From: an uncultured Bacteroides sp.
GTDB taxonomy: Bacteria; Bacteroidota; Bacteroidia; Bacteroidales; Bacteroidaceae
Length of the DNA stretch: 31,495 nt
Assembly (NCBI RefSeq): GCF_949298305.1
Contig: NZ_CASFWU010000022.1
Span: 1 to 31,495, forward strand
Reading direction: 5' to 3'
A program made the translations under genes and the position numbers. Numbering within the stretch: position 1 is the first letter of the stretch; each line of letters begins with the position of its first letter. Shown one piece after another: positions 7,559-15,462 of this stretch. Below the pieces are notes generated by a model. That model saw only the letters and a program-made list of their open reading frames with translations, was not told where the DNA came from and did no database searches.

Positions 7559-9583
7559 ATGAAGAACAATCCCCCGAAACCCAAACGCAGACTCGCCTTG
7601 CTGCTGCAGGCACTGCTCCTGCTGGCACCCCTCGGCGCGGGCCACGCACAGGAAAACATCTTTACCGTCGACCAACCCGACTACCAGAAAAGCCCCTACA
7701 CCGGCATGACGCGCAAGCACTGGATTGAGGCCGGGGAATACCTGCTGAAGGGCGCCTTCGGCTACGTCCACTCGCTGGACGACCAGATGGACTTCCCCAA
7801 ACAGCTGGAGAAAACCTATCCGCGGGGCGAGAACGACGCCCCCGTGGCCAAACTGGAGGCCCTGGCCCGCACCCTCTTCGTGGCCGCGCCCCTGCTGCGC
7901 GAAAACCCCGACCTGGAGCTGAACGGCATCCGGGTGGCCGACTACTACCGACACCAGCTGGCCGCCATCCCCAACCCGCAAAGCAAGAGCTACATTCCCC
8001 ACCGCAAGGGAGGCCCCAGCCAGACCCTGCTCGAACTGGGCTCGCTGACCATCTCGATGAAGGCGGCGCAGGAAGTGCTGTGGAACCCGCTGACGCAGGA
8101 GCAGAAGGACGCGCTGGCCGCCACCCTGCTGAGCTACGGCGAGGGACCCACCATCGGCTCCAACTGGATGTTCTTCAACGTGTTCATCCTCAGCTTCCTG
8201 AAAGACCAGGGCTACCAAGTGAACGAGGAATACCTGGAGTCCAACCTGAAAAAGCTGCTGGAGCGCTACCGCGGCGAGGGATGGTACAACGACGCGCCCG
8301 CCTACGACTATTACAGCGCATGGGCTTACCAGACCTACGGACCCATCTGGGCCGAGATGTACGGCCGGAAGCAGTTCCCCCAATACGCCGAGCAGTTCCT
8401 GAAGAACCAGCAGGACATGGTGCCCAACTACCCCTACCTCTTCAGCAAGGACGGCCGCATGAACATGTGGGGACGCAGCATCTGCTACCGCTTTGCCGCC
8501 ACCGCCCCCCTGGGCCTCTACGAATATGCCCCCGGCAGCCAGGCCAACTACGGCTGGATACGCCGCATCGCCTCGGCCACACTGCTGCAATTCCTGGAGG
8601 ACCCGCGGTTCCTGGAAGACGGCGTGCCCACCATGGGCTTCTACGGACCCTTTGCCCCCGCCGTGCAGATATACAGCTGCCGGGGCAGCGTCTACTGGTG
8701 CGGCAAGGCCTTCCTGAGCCTGCTGCTGCCCGAAAGCTCGCAATACTGGTCGGCCACGGAGAACAACGGCCCGTGGGAGAAGGAGCTGAAGAAGGGCCAC
8801 GTCTACAACAAGTTCCAGCCCGCCACCAACCTGATGATAACCAACTACCCCAACAGCGGCAGCTCGGAGATGCGCTCGTGGTGCCACGAAACCGTGGCCG
8901 GCGACTGGCAGAAGTTCCGCAGCTCGGAGAACTACAACAAGCTGGCCTACAACACGGAGTTCCCCTGGATGGCCGACGGCCCCGACGGCGAGGTCTCCAT
9001 GAACTACGCCACCCTGAACCGCAAGGGCCAGTGGGAAGTGCTGCGCCTCTACACCTTCAAGAGCTTTGACGACGGCATCTACCGCCGCGACGCCGTGCTG
9101 GAGACCGACAGCACCGCCCGCTACCAGCTGGCAGACATTCCCCTGCCCGACGGCATCCTGCGCATCGACAAGGTCAGCGCCGGCCGGCCCACCGAGGTCC
9201 GACTGGGACACTACACCCTGCCCTGCCCCGACCAGGGCATCCGCACATCGACCGCCAAGGCAGGCCCCTGGGAAGCCACCCTCCTCTCCGACGGCGACTA
9301 CGAGCTGGCCATGATACCCCTGGCCGGCTGGGACCGGGTCATCACCCTGCAGCCCGAAGGCCTGCACCCCGTCAGCCCCAAGTGCGGACTCATCATGGCC
9401 ACCGACCGGCTGAAGGACAGCGAGGTGTACGTCACCCTCCAGCTGTGGAAGAAGCTGGGCAAGGACGGCGTGAAAGGCCGCAAGTACCTGCGCCCCGTCA
9501 AGTCGGTGGAAATCTCGGCCGACAAGACCCTGGTGACCGTACGGCTGGCCTCGGGCGAGACCAAGACCGTCCGCTTCGAGTAG
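7559..9583 (+). CDS. Secreted DUF2264-domain protein
   Basis: A 674-residue exported protein. I start it at MKNNPPKPKRRLALL (7559), which puts a basic stretch and a hydrophobic run ending GAGHAQ at the very N-terminus as a signal peptide; an ATG at 7547 adds four residues. The mature part fits the DUF2264 family: W-IEAGEYLLKGAFGY early, then PSQTLLELGSL, GSNWMFF, GWYNDAPAYDYYSAWAY and GRSICYRFA. As I recall, the family has an alpha/alpha toroid fold related to sugar-processing enzymes, so a role on a glycan or polyuronide is possible but unproven. A sample line is about 63% GC with mostly C- or G-ending codons, far above other genes in the window. A strong hairpin follows at 9653-9698. Confidence 0.85.
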   Translation: MKNNPPKPKRRLALLLQALLLLAPLGAGHAQENIFTVDQPDYQKSPYTGMTRKHWIEAGEYLLKGAFGYVHSLDDQMDFPKQLEKTYPRGENDAPVAKLEALARTLFVAAPLLRENPDLELNGIRVADYYRHQLAAIPNPQSKSYIPHRKGGPSQTLLELGSLTISMKAAQEVLWNPLTQEQKDALAATLLSYGEGPTIGSNWMFFNVFILSFLKDQGYQVNEEYLESNLKKLLERYRGEGWYNDAPAYDYYSAWAYQTYGPIWAEMYGRKQFPQYAEQFLKNQQDMVPNYPYLFSKDGRMNMWGRSICYRFAATAPLGLYEYAPGSQANYGWIRRIASATLLQFLEDPRFLEDGVPTMGFYGPFAPAVQIYSCRGSVYWCGKAFLSLLLPESSQYWSATENNGPWEKELKKGHVYNKFQPATNLMITNYPNSGSSEMRSWCHETVAGDWQKFRSSENYNKLAYNTEFPWMADGPDGEVSMNYATLNRKGQWEVLRLYTFKSFDDGIYRRDAVLETDSTARYQLADIPLPDGILRIDKVSAGRPTEVRLGHYTLPCPDQGIRTSTAKAGPWEATLLSDGDYELAMIPLAGWDRVITLQPEGLHPVSPKCGLIMATDRLKDSEVYVTLQLWKKLGKDGVKGRKYLRPVKSVEISADKTLVTVRLASGETKTVRFE

Positions 9584-9652
9584 GACGACAACCCCACTGG
9601 GCAGAAGCGCAAGGCTGTACGCCCGGCAACAAGAGGTGCCAAAATAAGTGCT

Positions 9653-9706
9653 GGTATCTGACTCCCCTCCTTCCGGCAGGAGGAGAGTTTCAGATACCTT
9701 TGTTTT
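9653..9706 (+). terminator. Strong rho-independent terminator after the DUF2264 gene
   Basis: Arms GGTATCTGA... (from 9653) and ...TCAGATACC (to 9698) pair over about 19 positions, with one or two bulged bases and a CCGGC-type loop, followed by TTTGTTTT. Outer CCAAAA (9639-9644) can also pair with TTTTGG (9703-9708), so the structure works in both directions between the convergent genes. Confidence 0.8.
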
Positions 9707-9831
9707 GGCCCCCCCTCTTGTCTGTCTGCCTGCCTGTCCCATCCCGTCAGAGCCACTCCCCGCATCAGGCAGCCGGATGGCCGCGCCGCGGAGGCATGCT
9801 TCCAGAAAGCAAGCAGCCTGTACGCCATAAC

Positions 9832-9897
9832 GGGCAGGCGCACTGCCCGCATCGGGCAATCCACCTGCCCACACCGGGCAAGCCGCCTGCCCATTCA
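9832..9897. repeat. Three tandem 22-bp units, each with a GGGCA...TGCCC dyad
   Basis: Units start at 9832, 9854 and 9876. Each begins GGGCA, has a 7-8 base spacer, then TGCCC and five variable bases, so every unit contains its own short inverted repeat. A degenerate copy may precede it (around 9810). Function unknown; no open frame is preserved across the units. Confidence 0.7.
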
Positions 9898-9997
9898 TGG
9901 CACGCCGGCCGCGCACCACAAACAGGTATATCCCCAGAAGGGGGAAGGCATGGATAGAGAAGAAAAAGAAGGCCCGGGGAGCAGAGAAAGGTCGCCC

Positions 9998-10657
9998 TCA
10001 GAAGCGGTAGGTGCAGTTCAGGCCCACGATGTTCCGGCTGGCGGCGGTGTCCCACTGGCGGCAATAGAACAGGTCGCCGTGCCACTTACCGGCGATGGGA
10101 AAGCCGAAGCCGCCCCGATAGCGCATGCGCTTCACGCCGAAACGCTCGCCGCCCTCCAGGCCGTTGAACATCTCCACCGAGACATACGGCTCCCACGGGC
10201 AGGAGGGGATGGCGTAGGCCAGCTTCAGGCGCGAGCGCAGGCAGAACTCGTCGTCCGTCCGGTCGAAGGTGTGCTGCAGGCGTTCGCGCAGCGAGACCTT
10301 CCACTGCCGCCAGCGGGCAGAGAGCAGCCCGTCCAGATAGTAGCGGTGGCGCAGCTTCCAGCCGTCGGCGCCGCGGTTCATGCAGTGCAGCTCGTAGGCC
10401 CCGCCCAGCCTGAGGAAGGGCAGCACGGTGCAGGCGGCCCCCACGTCCAGCCCCCAGCGGTCGGTGCGGCTCAGGTCGTCCTTCGTCCGCCACTCCAGGC
10501 CTCCCGCCAGCCTCCACGCCGGGTTCAGCCGATATTCCGTCCCGGCCTTCAGCCACGAGGTCCAGTCGCCCTCCTGCGCCCTCAGCGGGCTGCAGAACAG
10601 CGTCAGGGCGGCCAGCGCCCCTGCCAATCCGATGGTTGTACACTTTGTCCGCAACAT
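9998..10657 (-). CDS. DUF2490-family outer-membrane-like protein
   Basis: A 219-residue exported protein. I start it at MLRTKCTTIGLAGALAAL, giving a signal peptide cleaved after SPLRAQ; the open frame reaches 10729 but the extra 24 residues lack any signal-like character. The mature part alternates short aromatic-ended strands (W-LKAGTEYRLN, LRLGGAYELH, RHRYYLDGLL, VSLRERLQHTF, RSRLKLAYA) and ends in CTYRF with a terminal Phe, as expected for a small outer-membrane beta barrel. This fits DUF2490. The role is unknown. The gene is GC-rich like its convergent neighbour. An 8-bp inverted repeat lies about 80 bp upstream. Confidence 0.8.
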   Translation of the reverse strand: MLRTKCTTIGLAGALAALTLFCSPLRAQEGDWTSWLKAGTEYRLNPAWRLAGGLEWRTKDDLSRTDRWGLDVGAACTVLPFLRLGGAYELHCMNRGADGWKLRHRYYLDGLLSARWRQWKVSLRERLQHTFDRTDDEFCLRSRLKLAYAIPSCPWEPYVSVEMFNGLEGGERFGVKRMRYRGGFGFPIAGKWHGDLFYCRQWDTAASRNIVGLNCTYRF

Positions 10658-10737
10658 ACCTTGTCTTCCTTTCCACGTCGGGGCCTGACACCGGCCGCCG
10701 CTTTTCAATGCGATTTCGTAAAGATACAAAATAAAAC

Positions 10738-10762
10738 GGCAAACACGCGCTGCCTGTTTGCC
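10738..10762 (-). terminator. Inverted repeat GGCAAACA...TGTTTGCC upstream of the DUF2490 gene
   Basis: Perfect 8-bp arms (10738-10745 and 10755-10762) flank a 9-nt spacer. On the minus strand the hairpin is followed by GTTTTATTTTG, so it could be a second terminator behind the tRNA operon. Being about 80 bp before the DUF2490 start, it could also be a regulatory site for that gene. Confidence 0.45.
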
Positions 10763-10880
10763 AAAATAACAATTGAAGTCCGGTTATTCTTGCCCGCGCG
10801 CCCTGTTTTTTTCGGCGACGGGCGCGGAAAGCCCATGGAGACGACGGGAGGTTCCGCCGACCGCCGGAACCGATACGACA

Positions 10881-10916
10881 AAAGGGGATGCATCGACAAA
10901 CCGATACATCCCCTTT
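10881..10916 (-). terminator. tRNA operon terminator
   Basis: A 15-bp stem (10902-10916 with 10881-10895, one mismatch or wobble) and a 6-nt loop lies 14 bp past the last tRNA gene. The 3' side of the stem ends in CCCCTTTT on the minus strand. It is the likely end of the tRNA transcript. Confidence 0.7.
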
Positions 10917-10929
10917 ACTTCTGCGTATG

Positions 10930-11002
10930 AGCGGAAAACGAGACTCGAACTCGCGACCCCAACCTTGGCAAGGTTGTGCTCTACCAACTGAGCTATTTCC
11001 GC
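10930..11002 (-). tRNA. tRNA-Gly(GCC), copy 1
   Basis: Minus strand: a 7-bp acceptor stem GCGGAAA/TTTCCGC, a D-arm with AGCTCAGTTGGTAGAGC, the anticodon loop TTGCCAA with anticodon GCC, and a GTTCGAG T-loop. CCA is not encoded. This is the last gene of the tRNA operon. Confidence 0.95.
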
Positions 11003-11030
11003 ATACCCAACTTTTCATAAAAAAATGAAG

Positions 11031-11112
11031 TGCCCAGAACAGGACTCGAACCTGCATGCCTCTCGACACACGCACCTGAAACGTGCGCGTCTACCAATTC
11101 CGCCACCTGGGC
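11031..11112 (-). tRNA. tRNA-Leu(CAG), copy 1
   Basis: A class II tRNA of 82 nt with acceptor GCCCAGG/TCTGGGC, the D-arm typical of leucine tRNAs (TGGCGGAATTGGTAGACGCG), anticodon CAG in a loop TTCAGGT, and a long variable arm. Identical to the copy at 11352-11433. CCA is not encoded. Confidence 0.95.
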
Positions 11113-11136
11113 AATTCATCCGCACTATTTGCGGTG

Positions 11137-11209
11137 AGCGGAAAACGAGACTCGAACTCGCGACCCCAACCTTGGCAAGGTTGTGCTCTACCAACTGAGC
11201 TATTTCCGC
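11137..11209 (-). tRNA. tRNA-Gly(GCC), copy 2
   Basis: Identical in sequence to the other two Gly(GCC) genes of this cluster, including the anticodon loop TTGCCAA and the T-arm. Confidence 0.95.
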
Positions 11210-11225
11210 ATTCTTCGATGGCTTG

Positions 11226-11309
11226 TGAAGAGAAGGAGACTCGAACTCCCACGACATAATTGTCACTACCCCCTCAAAGTAGCGCGTCTACCAATTCCGC
11301 CATCTCTCC
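11226..11309 (-). tRNA. tRNA-Leu(GAG)
   Basis: A class II tRNA of 84 nt with acceptor GGAGAGA/TCTCTTC (one G-U pair), a Leu-type D-arm, an anticodon stem CTACT/GGTAG with anticodon GAG, and a long variable arm. CCA is not encoded. Confidence 0.95.
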
Positions 11310-11351
11310 AACAACTCTTCTCAAATCAAAGAACCAATTCATTACCTAGGG

Positions 11352-11433
11352 TGCCCAGAACAGGACTCGAACCTGCATGCCTCTCGACACACGCACCTGA
11401 AACGTGCGCGTCTACCAATTCCGCCACCTGGGC
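11352..11433 (-). tRNA. tRNA-Leu(CAG), copy 2
   Basis: Exact duplicate of the Leu(CAG) gene at 11031-11112, which suggests a local duplication of a Gly-Leu pair. Confidence 0.95.
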
Positions 11434-11456
11434 AAATTAGGTAATGCAATCAATTG

Positions 11457-11529
11457 AGCGGAAAACGAGACTCGAACTCGCGACCCCAACCTTGGCAAGG
11501 TTGTGCTCTACCAACTGAGCTATTTCCGC
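11457..11529 (-). tRNA. tRNA-Gly(GCC), copy 3 (first gene of the operon)
   Basis: Identical to the other Gly(GCC) copies. It is promoter-proximal: the predicted transcription start lies only about 5 nt before its mature 5' end. Confidence 0.95.
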
Positions 11530-11540
11530 GATTGCGGTTG

Positions 11541-11571
11541 CAAAGGTAGGCAAAATCCTTAAACCTGCAAA
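11541..11571 (-). promoter_or_regulatory. tRNA operon promoter
   Basis: On the minus strand the -7 box TACCTTTG (11541-11548) and the -33 box TTTG (11568-11571) are separated by 19 bp, a full match to the Bacteroides primary-sigma consensus. The predicted start is near 11534. Confidence 0.9.
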
Positions 11572-11639
11572 CATTCTGCCTACTTTTTTCATCCGCTTTT
11601 CTCACTTTCTCCGGAGGGCAGAGGCTACCCCGCTGGATT

Positions 11640-12779
11640 TCAGCTCATTCTGTCGCGATAGTCTTCGTAAGAAAATTGCCTGAAGACGCGCGCCTGGCCG
11701 TCTTGCGTCCATAAAGCGATGGCCGGATGGTGAATGCCGTTGAACATATGGGTCTTCACGGTCGTGTAATGAATCATATCCTCGAACACAATCCGCTCCC
11801 CTACCTGCAGCTCATGGTCGAAACTCCAGTAGCCTATATAGTCGCCGCTGAGGCAGGAATTGCCTCCCAAGCGGTAGACGTATGGTCCCTGGCTGCCCAT
11901 CTCCGCACCGCGGACTGCGGGTTGGTAGGGCATTTCCAGACAGTCGGGCATGTGACACGTAAAACTAACATTAAGGATGGCTGTACGTACTCCTTTATTC
12001 TCGACCACGTCCACTACTTCCGAAACCAATACACCTGTCTGCCATGTAAATGCCGACCCCGGTTCCAGGATAATGCGTAAATGAGGATAACGGGCATGGA
12101 GCCCTCGCAACAGGCCGATGAGGTGCTCTACATCATAATCCTTACGGGTCATCAAATGCCCTCCACCCAGATTCAACCACTTAATTTGAGGAAACCAGTG
12201 AGCAAATTTAGCCTCCAAATGAACCAAAGTATGTTCTAATTCATAAGAGGAAGACTCGCAATGGCAATGGCAGTGAAAACCTTCAACCCCCTCAGGAAGC
12301 ACCTCAGGCAGCTGGTCGGACATCACACCAAAACGAGTTCCGGGAGCACAAGGGTTATAAAGCTCAGTAGCAATCTCGGAATACTCCGGATTGATGCGTA
12401 AACCGCAAGATATATCATTGCCGCTGGCTTCCACCATGGGATAGAACCGGGCAAACTGGCCTAAGGAATTAAACGTAATATGACTGCTGCAACGCATGAT
12501 TTCCGGAAAACCCGCTTCGGTATAGGCAGGCGAATAGGTATGAGCCTTACTACCGAACTCCTCCAAGGCCAAACGCGCTTCGTAAACGGAACTAGCGGTA
12601 GAATGCTCTATATACTCCCTGAAAATAGGAAACGAACGCCACATGGCAAACGACTTGAATGCCAAAATAATTTCAACCCCGGCACGATCGGCCACACTCT
12701 TTATCAACGTAAGGTTATTCCTTAATAACTCCTCCTCCATAATATAACAAGGAGAAGGAAAAAGAGAAAAATCTATCAT
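11640..12779 (-). CDS. nspC: Carboxynorspermidine decarboxylase
   Basis: A fold-type III PLP decarboxylase that makes norspermidine or spermidine from the carboxylated precursor, in the polyamine route used by Bacteroides. The 379-residue product has the usual length. The PLP lysine is K42 in LAFKSFA. Other PLP-site motifs are HCHCHCESS (169-177), LGGGH (204-208) and EPGSA (239-243). The cysteine C309 in GGNSCLSGDY matches the active-site cysteine of this fold. The partner carboxynorspermidine dehydrogenase is not in the window. It starts 13 bp after the helicase stop, so the two genes are probably cotranscribed. Confidence 0.95.
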   Translation of the reverse strand: MIDFSLFPSPCYIMEEELLRNNLTLIKSVADRAGVEIILAFKSFAMWRSFPIFREYIEHSTASSVYEARLALEEFGSKAHTYSPAYTEAGFPEIMRCSSHITFNSLGQFARFYPMVEASGNDISCGLRINPEYSEIATELYNPCAPGTRFGVMSDQLPEVLPEGVEGFHCHCHCESSSYELEHTLVHLEAKFAHWFPQIKWLNLGGGHLMTRKDYDVEHLIGLLRGLHARYPHLRIILEPGSAFTWQTGVLVSEVVDVVENKGVRTAILNVSFTCHMPDCLEMPYQPAVRGAEMGSQGPYVYRLGGNSCLSGDYIGYWSFDHELQVGERIVFEDMIHYTTVKTHMFNGIHHPAIALWTQDGQARVFRQFSYEDYRDRMS

Positions 12780-12792
12780 GAATTATTTAGTT

Positions 12793-15123
12793 TTACTTTT
12801 CCACAATCTTAAAACGGGCGAAACGTAAAAGCAGCTGCTTAACACCGACATTCTCAAAACGAATGGTTGCCTTAGAGTTGTCGCCATCACCCTCAACATT
12901 CAAAATTTCCCCACGACCGAAACGTTCATGTTCAATGAATTGACCTTTCTGCAAACGAATGCCGGCAGACGAAGTCGCAGAGACTGACGTTTTTCCTGAA
13001 GATGCCAAAGGTTTCAAACGGTGGGGAACGGAAGAGACGTCGGCAGAACGGCGGTTATTCCCTTGAGAAGATGAAGAAAACAAAGAAGTCTTCCGATTTG
13101 TATCAAGACGAACCTGCCCGGCATGCTCGTCTATCTTCCGTCGCAAAGCTGCATCACGCGGTAAAGCCAGATAACGGGAATCAATATCATTCAAAAAACG
13201 GCTGGGACAACCAAATTCCATCTTCCCATAACGATAGCGTGACTTGGCATAAGTCAGATAGCAGTGCTTCTTAGCTCTCGTTATGGCCACGTAGAACAAA
13301 CGACGTTCCTCTTCCAGAGCCCTAGGCGAGTCACCCACCATTCCACTAGGGAAGAGATTTTCTTCCATTCCGACCACAAACACATTCATGAACTCAAGCC
13401 CTTTGGCAGAATGTACCGTCATTAAAGTTATCTTTTCACCGTCAGCATCATTCTCCGAGTCCTGGTCGGTGAGCAGAGAAACTTCGGACAAGAAATCCGC
13501 CAACAGCCAACTATTATTTCCCTCTTCGAGCCTCTGCTGACAAAAATCGTTCATACCGTTCACCAGTTCTTCGACATTCTCCTTACGACTGAGATTTTCG
13601 GGAGAACTGTCCTGACCAATCTCATTCATCATACCTGAAAGACGAATGATATCCACACCCAACTCGTAGGCATTCCGAGTGAAAGCATCGGCTATAAACC
13701 CTGTCATCAATTCGCGAAAAGCCTGCAACTTACCAACTGTACCTTTATTGAAATTCAAGCCATAGGCCAAAGGATTACCAAGCACTGTCCATAAGCTGAC
13801 ATGATGCTCCGTTGCCGCCACAATCAGCTTACCAACGGTCGTATCGCCTATTCCACGTGCCGGATAGTTGATAATTCGTTTAAAAGCTTCTTCATCATGT
13901 GGATTCACCGCCATACGGAAATATGCAATAGCATCTTTCACTTCCTTACGTTGATAAAAGGATAAGCCACCATAGATGCGGTAAGGCATACCTTGCTTAC
14001 GCAAAGCTTCCTCAAAGATACGGCTCTGTGCATTGGTACGATAGAGAATAGCAAAATCGGAATACGGGCAGCTTTCGTCACGATGCAGTTCCCGAATTTT
14101 CTTCACCACGATATCCCCTTCTTCCACATCACTATATGCCTGAAATACGCCAATCGGCTCGCCACATTCTTTCTCAGAAAAGACCTCTTTGCGAATCTGC
14201 CTTGCATTCTTCTCTATCAAACTGTTGGCAGCACAAACAATCGTTTGGGTGGAGCGGTAATTCCGCTCCAGTTTAAATAATCTTGCCTCGGGATATATCT
14301 TATTAAAATAAAGAATATTATCAATGTCAGCACCACGGAAAGAATAAATACTCTGAGCATCATCGCCTACGACACATACATGCCGATGTTCCTTGGCCAA
14401 CTGAAGTACAATGCTATGCTGAGCAAAATTGGTATCTTGATACTCATCTACTAGAATATAGCGAAACTGCGCCTGATAGCGTGCCAATACATCAGAATGA
14501 TCACGAAAAAGGAGAAAAGTATAAAAAAGTAAATCGTCGAAATCCATGGCATCTGCCTGACGACAACGATTCCAGTAGCGGGAATAAATATCGCGAACAG
14601 CAGGTACACCCATGGCACAATCACATTCGTATGCCTCCCGATGGGTAGCATAGGCAGCAGGCGAAACCAGATGGTTTTTTGCATTGGAAATGCGTGCCTG
14701 TACAGTCCCTGGCCTATACACCTTTTCATCCAATTTCATCTCCTTGATGATGGAACGAATCAGGTTCTTACTGTCCGATGTATCATATATCGTAAAATGG
14801 GAAGTGAACCCCAGCAAAGAAGCTTCAGCATGAAGAATGCGCAGAAATAGCGAGTGAAATGTCCCCATCCAGAGGCGACGAGCACGTTCCTCACCCACCT
14901 GACGGGCAATACGTTCCTTCATCTCTCGGGCTGCCTTGTTCGTAAAAGTCAATGCCAATATATTCCAAGGCTGGTATCCGTTATCCAGCAAATAGGCAAT
15001 CTTGTAAGTCAGTACTCTTGTTTTTCCCGACCCGGCTCCGGCGATGACCAACGAAGGCCCTTCATTATATAAAACAGCTGCCCGCTGCTCTTCATTCAGT
15101 TCATCAATGTAATTGGTTTTCAT
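12793..15123 (-). CDS. UvrD/PcrA-type ATP-dependent DNA helicase
   Basis: A superfamily 1A 3'-5' helicase used in DNA repair and in clearing replication blocks. The 776-residue product has the Walker A motif AGAGSGKTR at 28-36, TFTNKAAREM, Walker B DEYQDT at 226-231, motif III GDDAQSIYSFRGA from 253, motif V TVHSAKGLEF and motif VI YVAITRAKK. The C-terminus has a Tudor-like end (GQFIEHERFGRGEI) as in PcrA. A minus-strand TAATTTTG box at 15129-15136 is so close to the ATG that the mRNA would be nearly leaderless if it is used. Followed closely by nspC, which has no obvious functional link. Confidence 0.96.
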   Translation of the reverse strand: MKTNYIDELNEEQRAAVLYNEGPSLVIAGAGSGKTRVLTYKIAYLLDNGYQPWNILALTFTNKAAREMKERIARQVGEERARRLWMGTFHSLFLRILHAEASLLGFTSHFTIYDTSDSKNLIRSIIKEMKLDEKVYRPGTVQARISNAKNHLVSPAAYATHREAYECDCAMGVPAVRDIYSRYWNRCRQADAMDFDDLLFYTFLLFRDHSDVLARYQAQFRYILVDEYQDTNFAQHSIVLQLAKEHRHVCVVGDDAQSIYSFRGADIDNILYFNKIYPEARLFKLERNYRSTQTIVCAANSLIEKNARQIRKEVFSEKECGEPIGVFQAYSDVEEGDIVVKKIRELHRDESCPYSDFAILYRTNAQSRIFEEALRKQGMPYRIYGGLSFYQRKEVKDAIAYFRMAVNPHDEEAFKRIINYPARGIGDTTVGKLIVAATEHHVSLWTVLGNPLAYGLNFNKGTVGKLQAFRELMTGFIADAFTRNAYELGVDIIRLSGMMNEIGQDSSPENLSRKENVEELVNGMNDFCQQRLEEGNNSWLLADFLSEVSLLTDQDSENDADGEKITLMTVHSAKGLEFMNVFVVGMEENLFPSGMVGDSPRALEEERRLFYVAITRAKKHCYLTYAKSRYRYGKMEFGCPSRFLNDIDSRYLALPRDAALRRKIDEHAGQVRLDTNRKTSLFSSSSQGNNRRSADVSSVPHRLKPLASSGKTSVSATSSAGIRLQKGQFIEHERFGRGEILNVEGDGDNSKATIRFENVGVKQLLLRFARFKIVEK

Positions 15124-15462
15124 GTATGCAAAATTAAAACATTCTTTTCACATCAGAGCCTCTGAAATCCAATTTTAATTCTAACATCATAATAAAATGA
15201 CTAAAACAACTAGAAAGAATACTCCAATGAACCTCTTATACAATGTATTATACCAAAAACATAGAAATACTCCAGAGGAAAAACGAATCAACTCCAGCAT
15301 CTACCTAAATCAGGGAAAAACAGTAAAAACAATCTCACAGTTTATCGAATAGGCAGCATTCTAATAAACAATCACATTGATCACCAACTGATATAACGAT
15401 GTCTGATTTTTGTATATACCATACTGAAAATAATGTGTAGGTATCCAAAACACTCATACGTT
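15124..15462. other. AT-rich intergenic region
   Basis: About 340 bp between the efflux operon end and the helicase start. I see no gene, RNA or strong hairpin. The 9-mer AATACTCCA occurs twice (15219 and 15266), with no further structure. The end of the efflux transcript must lie here, but no clear T-tailed hairpin was found. Confidence 0.5.

Larger units (their letters stand above)
9584..9997. other. Intergenic region between convergent DUF2264 and DUF2490 genes
   Basis: About 414 bp with no credible gene; the long open frames here are by-products of high GC. It holds a strong terminator hairpin (9653-9706) and a 22-bp-period array of GGGCA...TGCCC units (9832-9897). Both are listed separately. 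Confidence 0.6.

Noticed and set aside
7541..9919. 792-residue open frame antisense to the DUF2264 gene
   Set aside because: It mirrors a GC-rich gene with C/G-ending codons, has no recognisable domain, and crosses the terminator hairpin. The plus-strand gene has a signal peptide and family motifs.
10086..11075. 329-residue minus-strand open frame running through the tRNA genes and DUF2490
   Set aside because: It reads through two tRNA genes and a terminator and overlaps DUF2490 in another frame.
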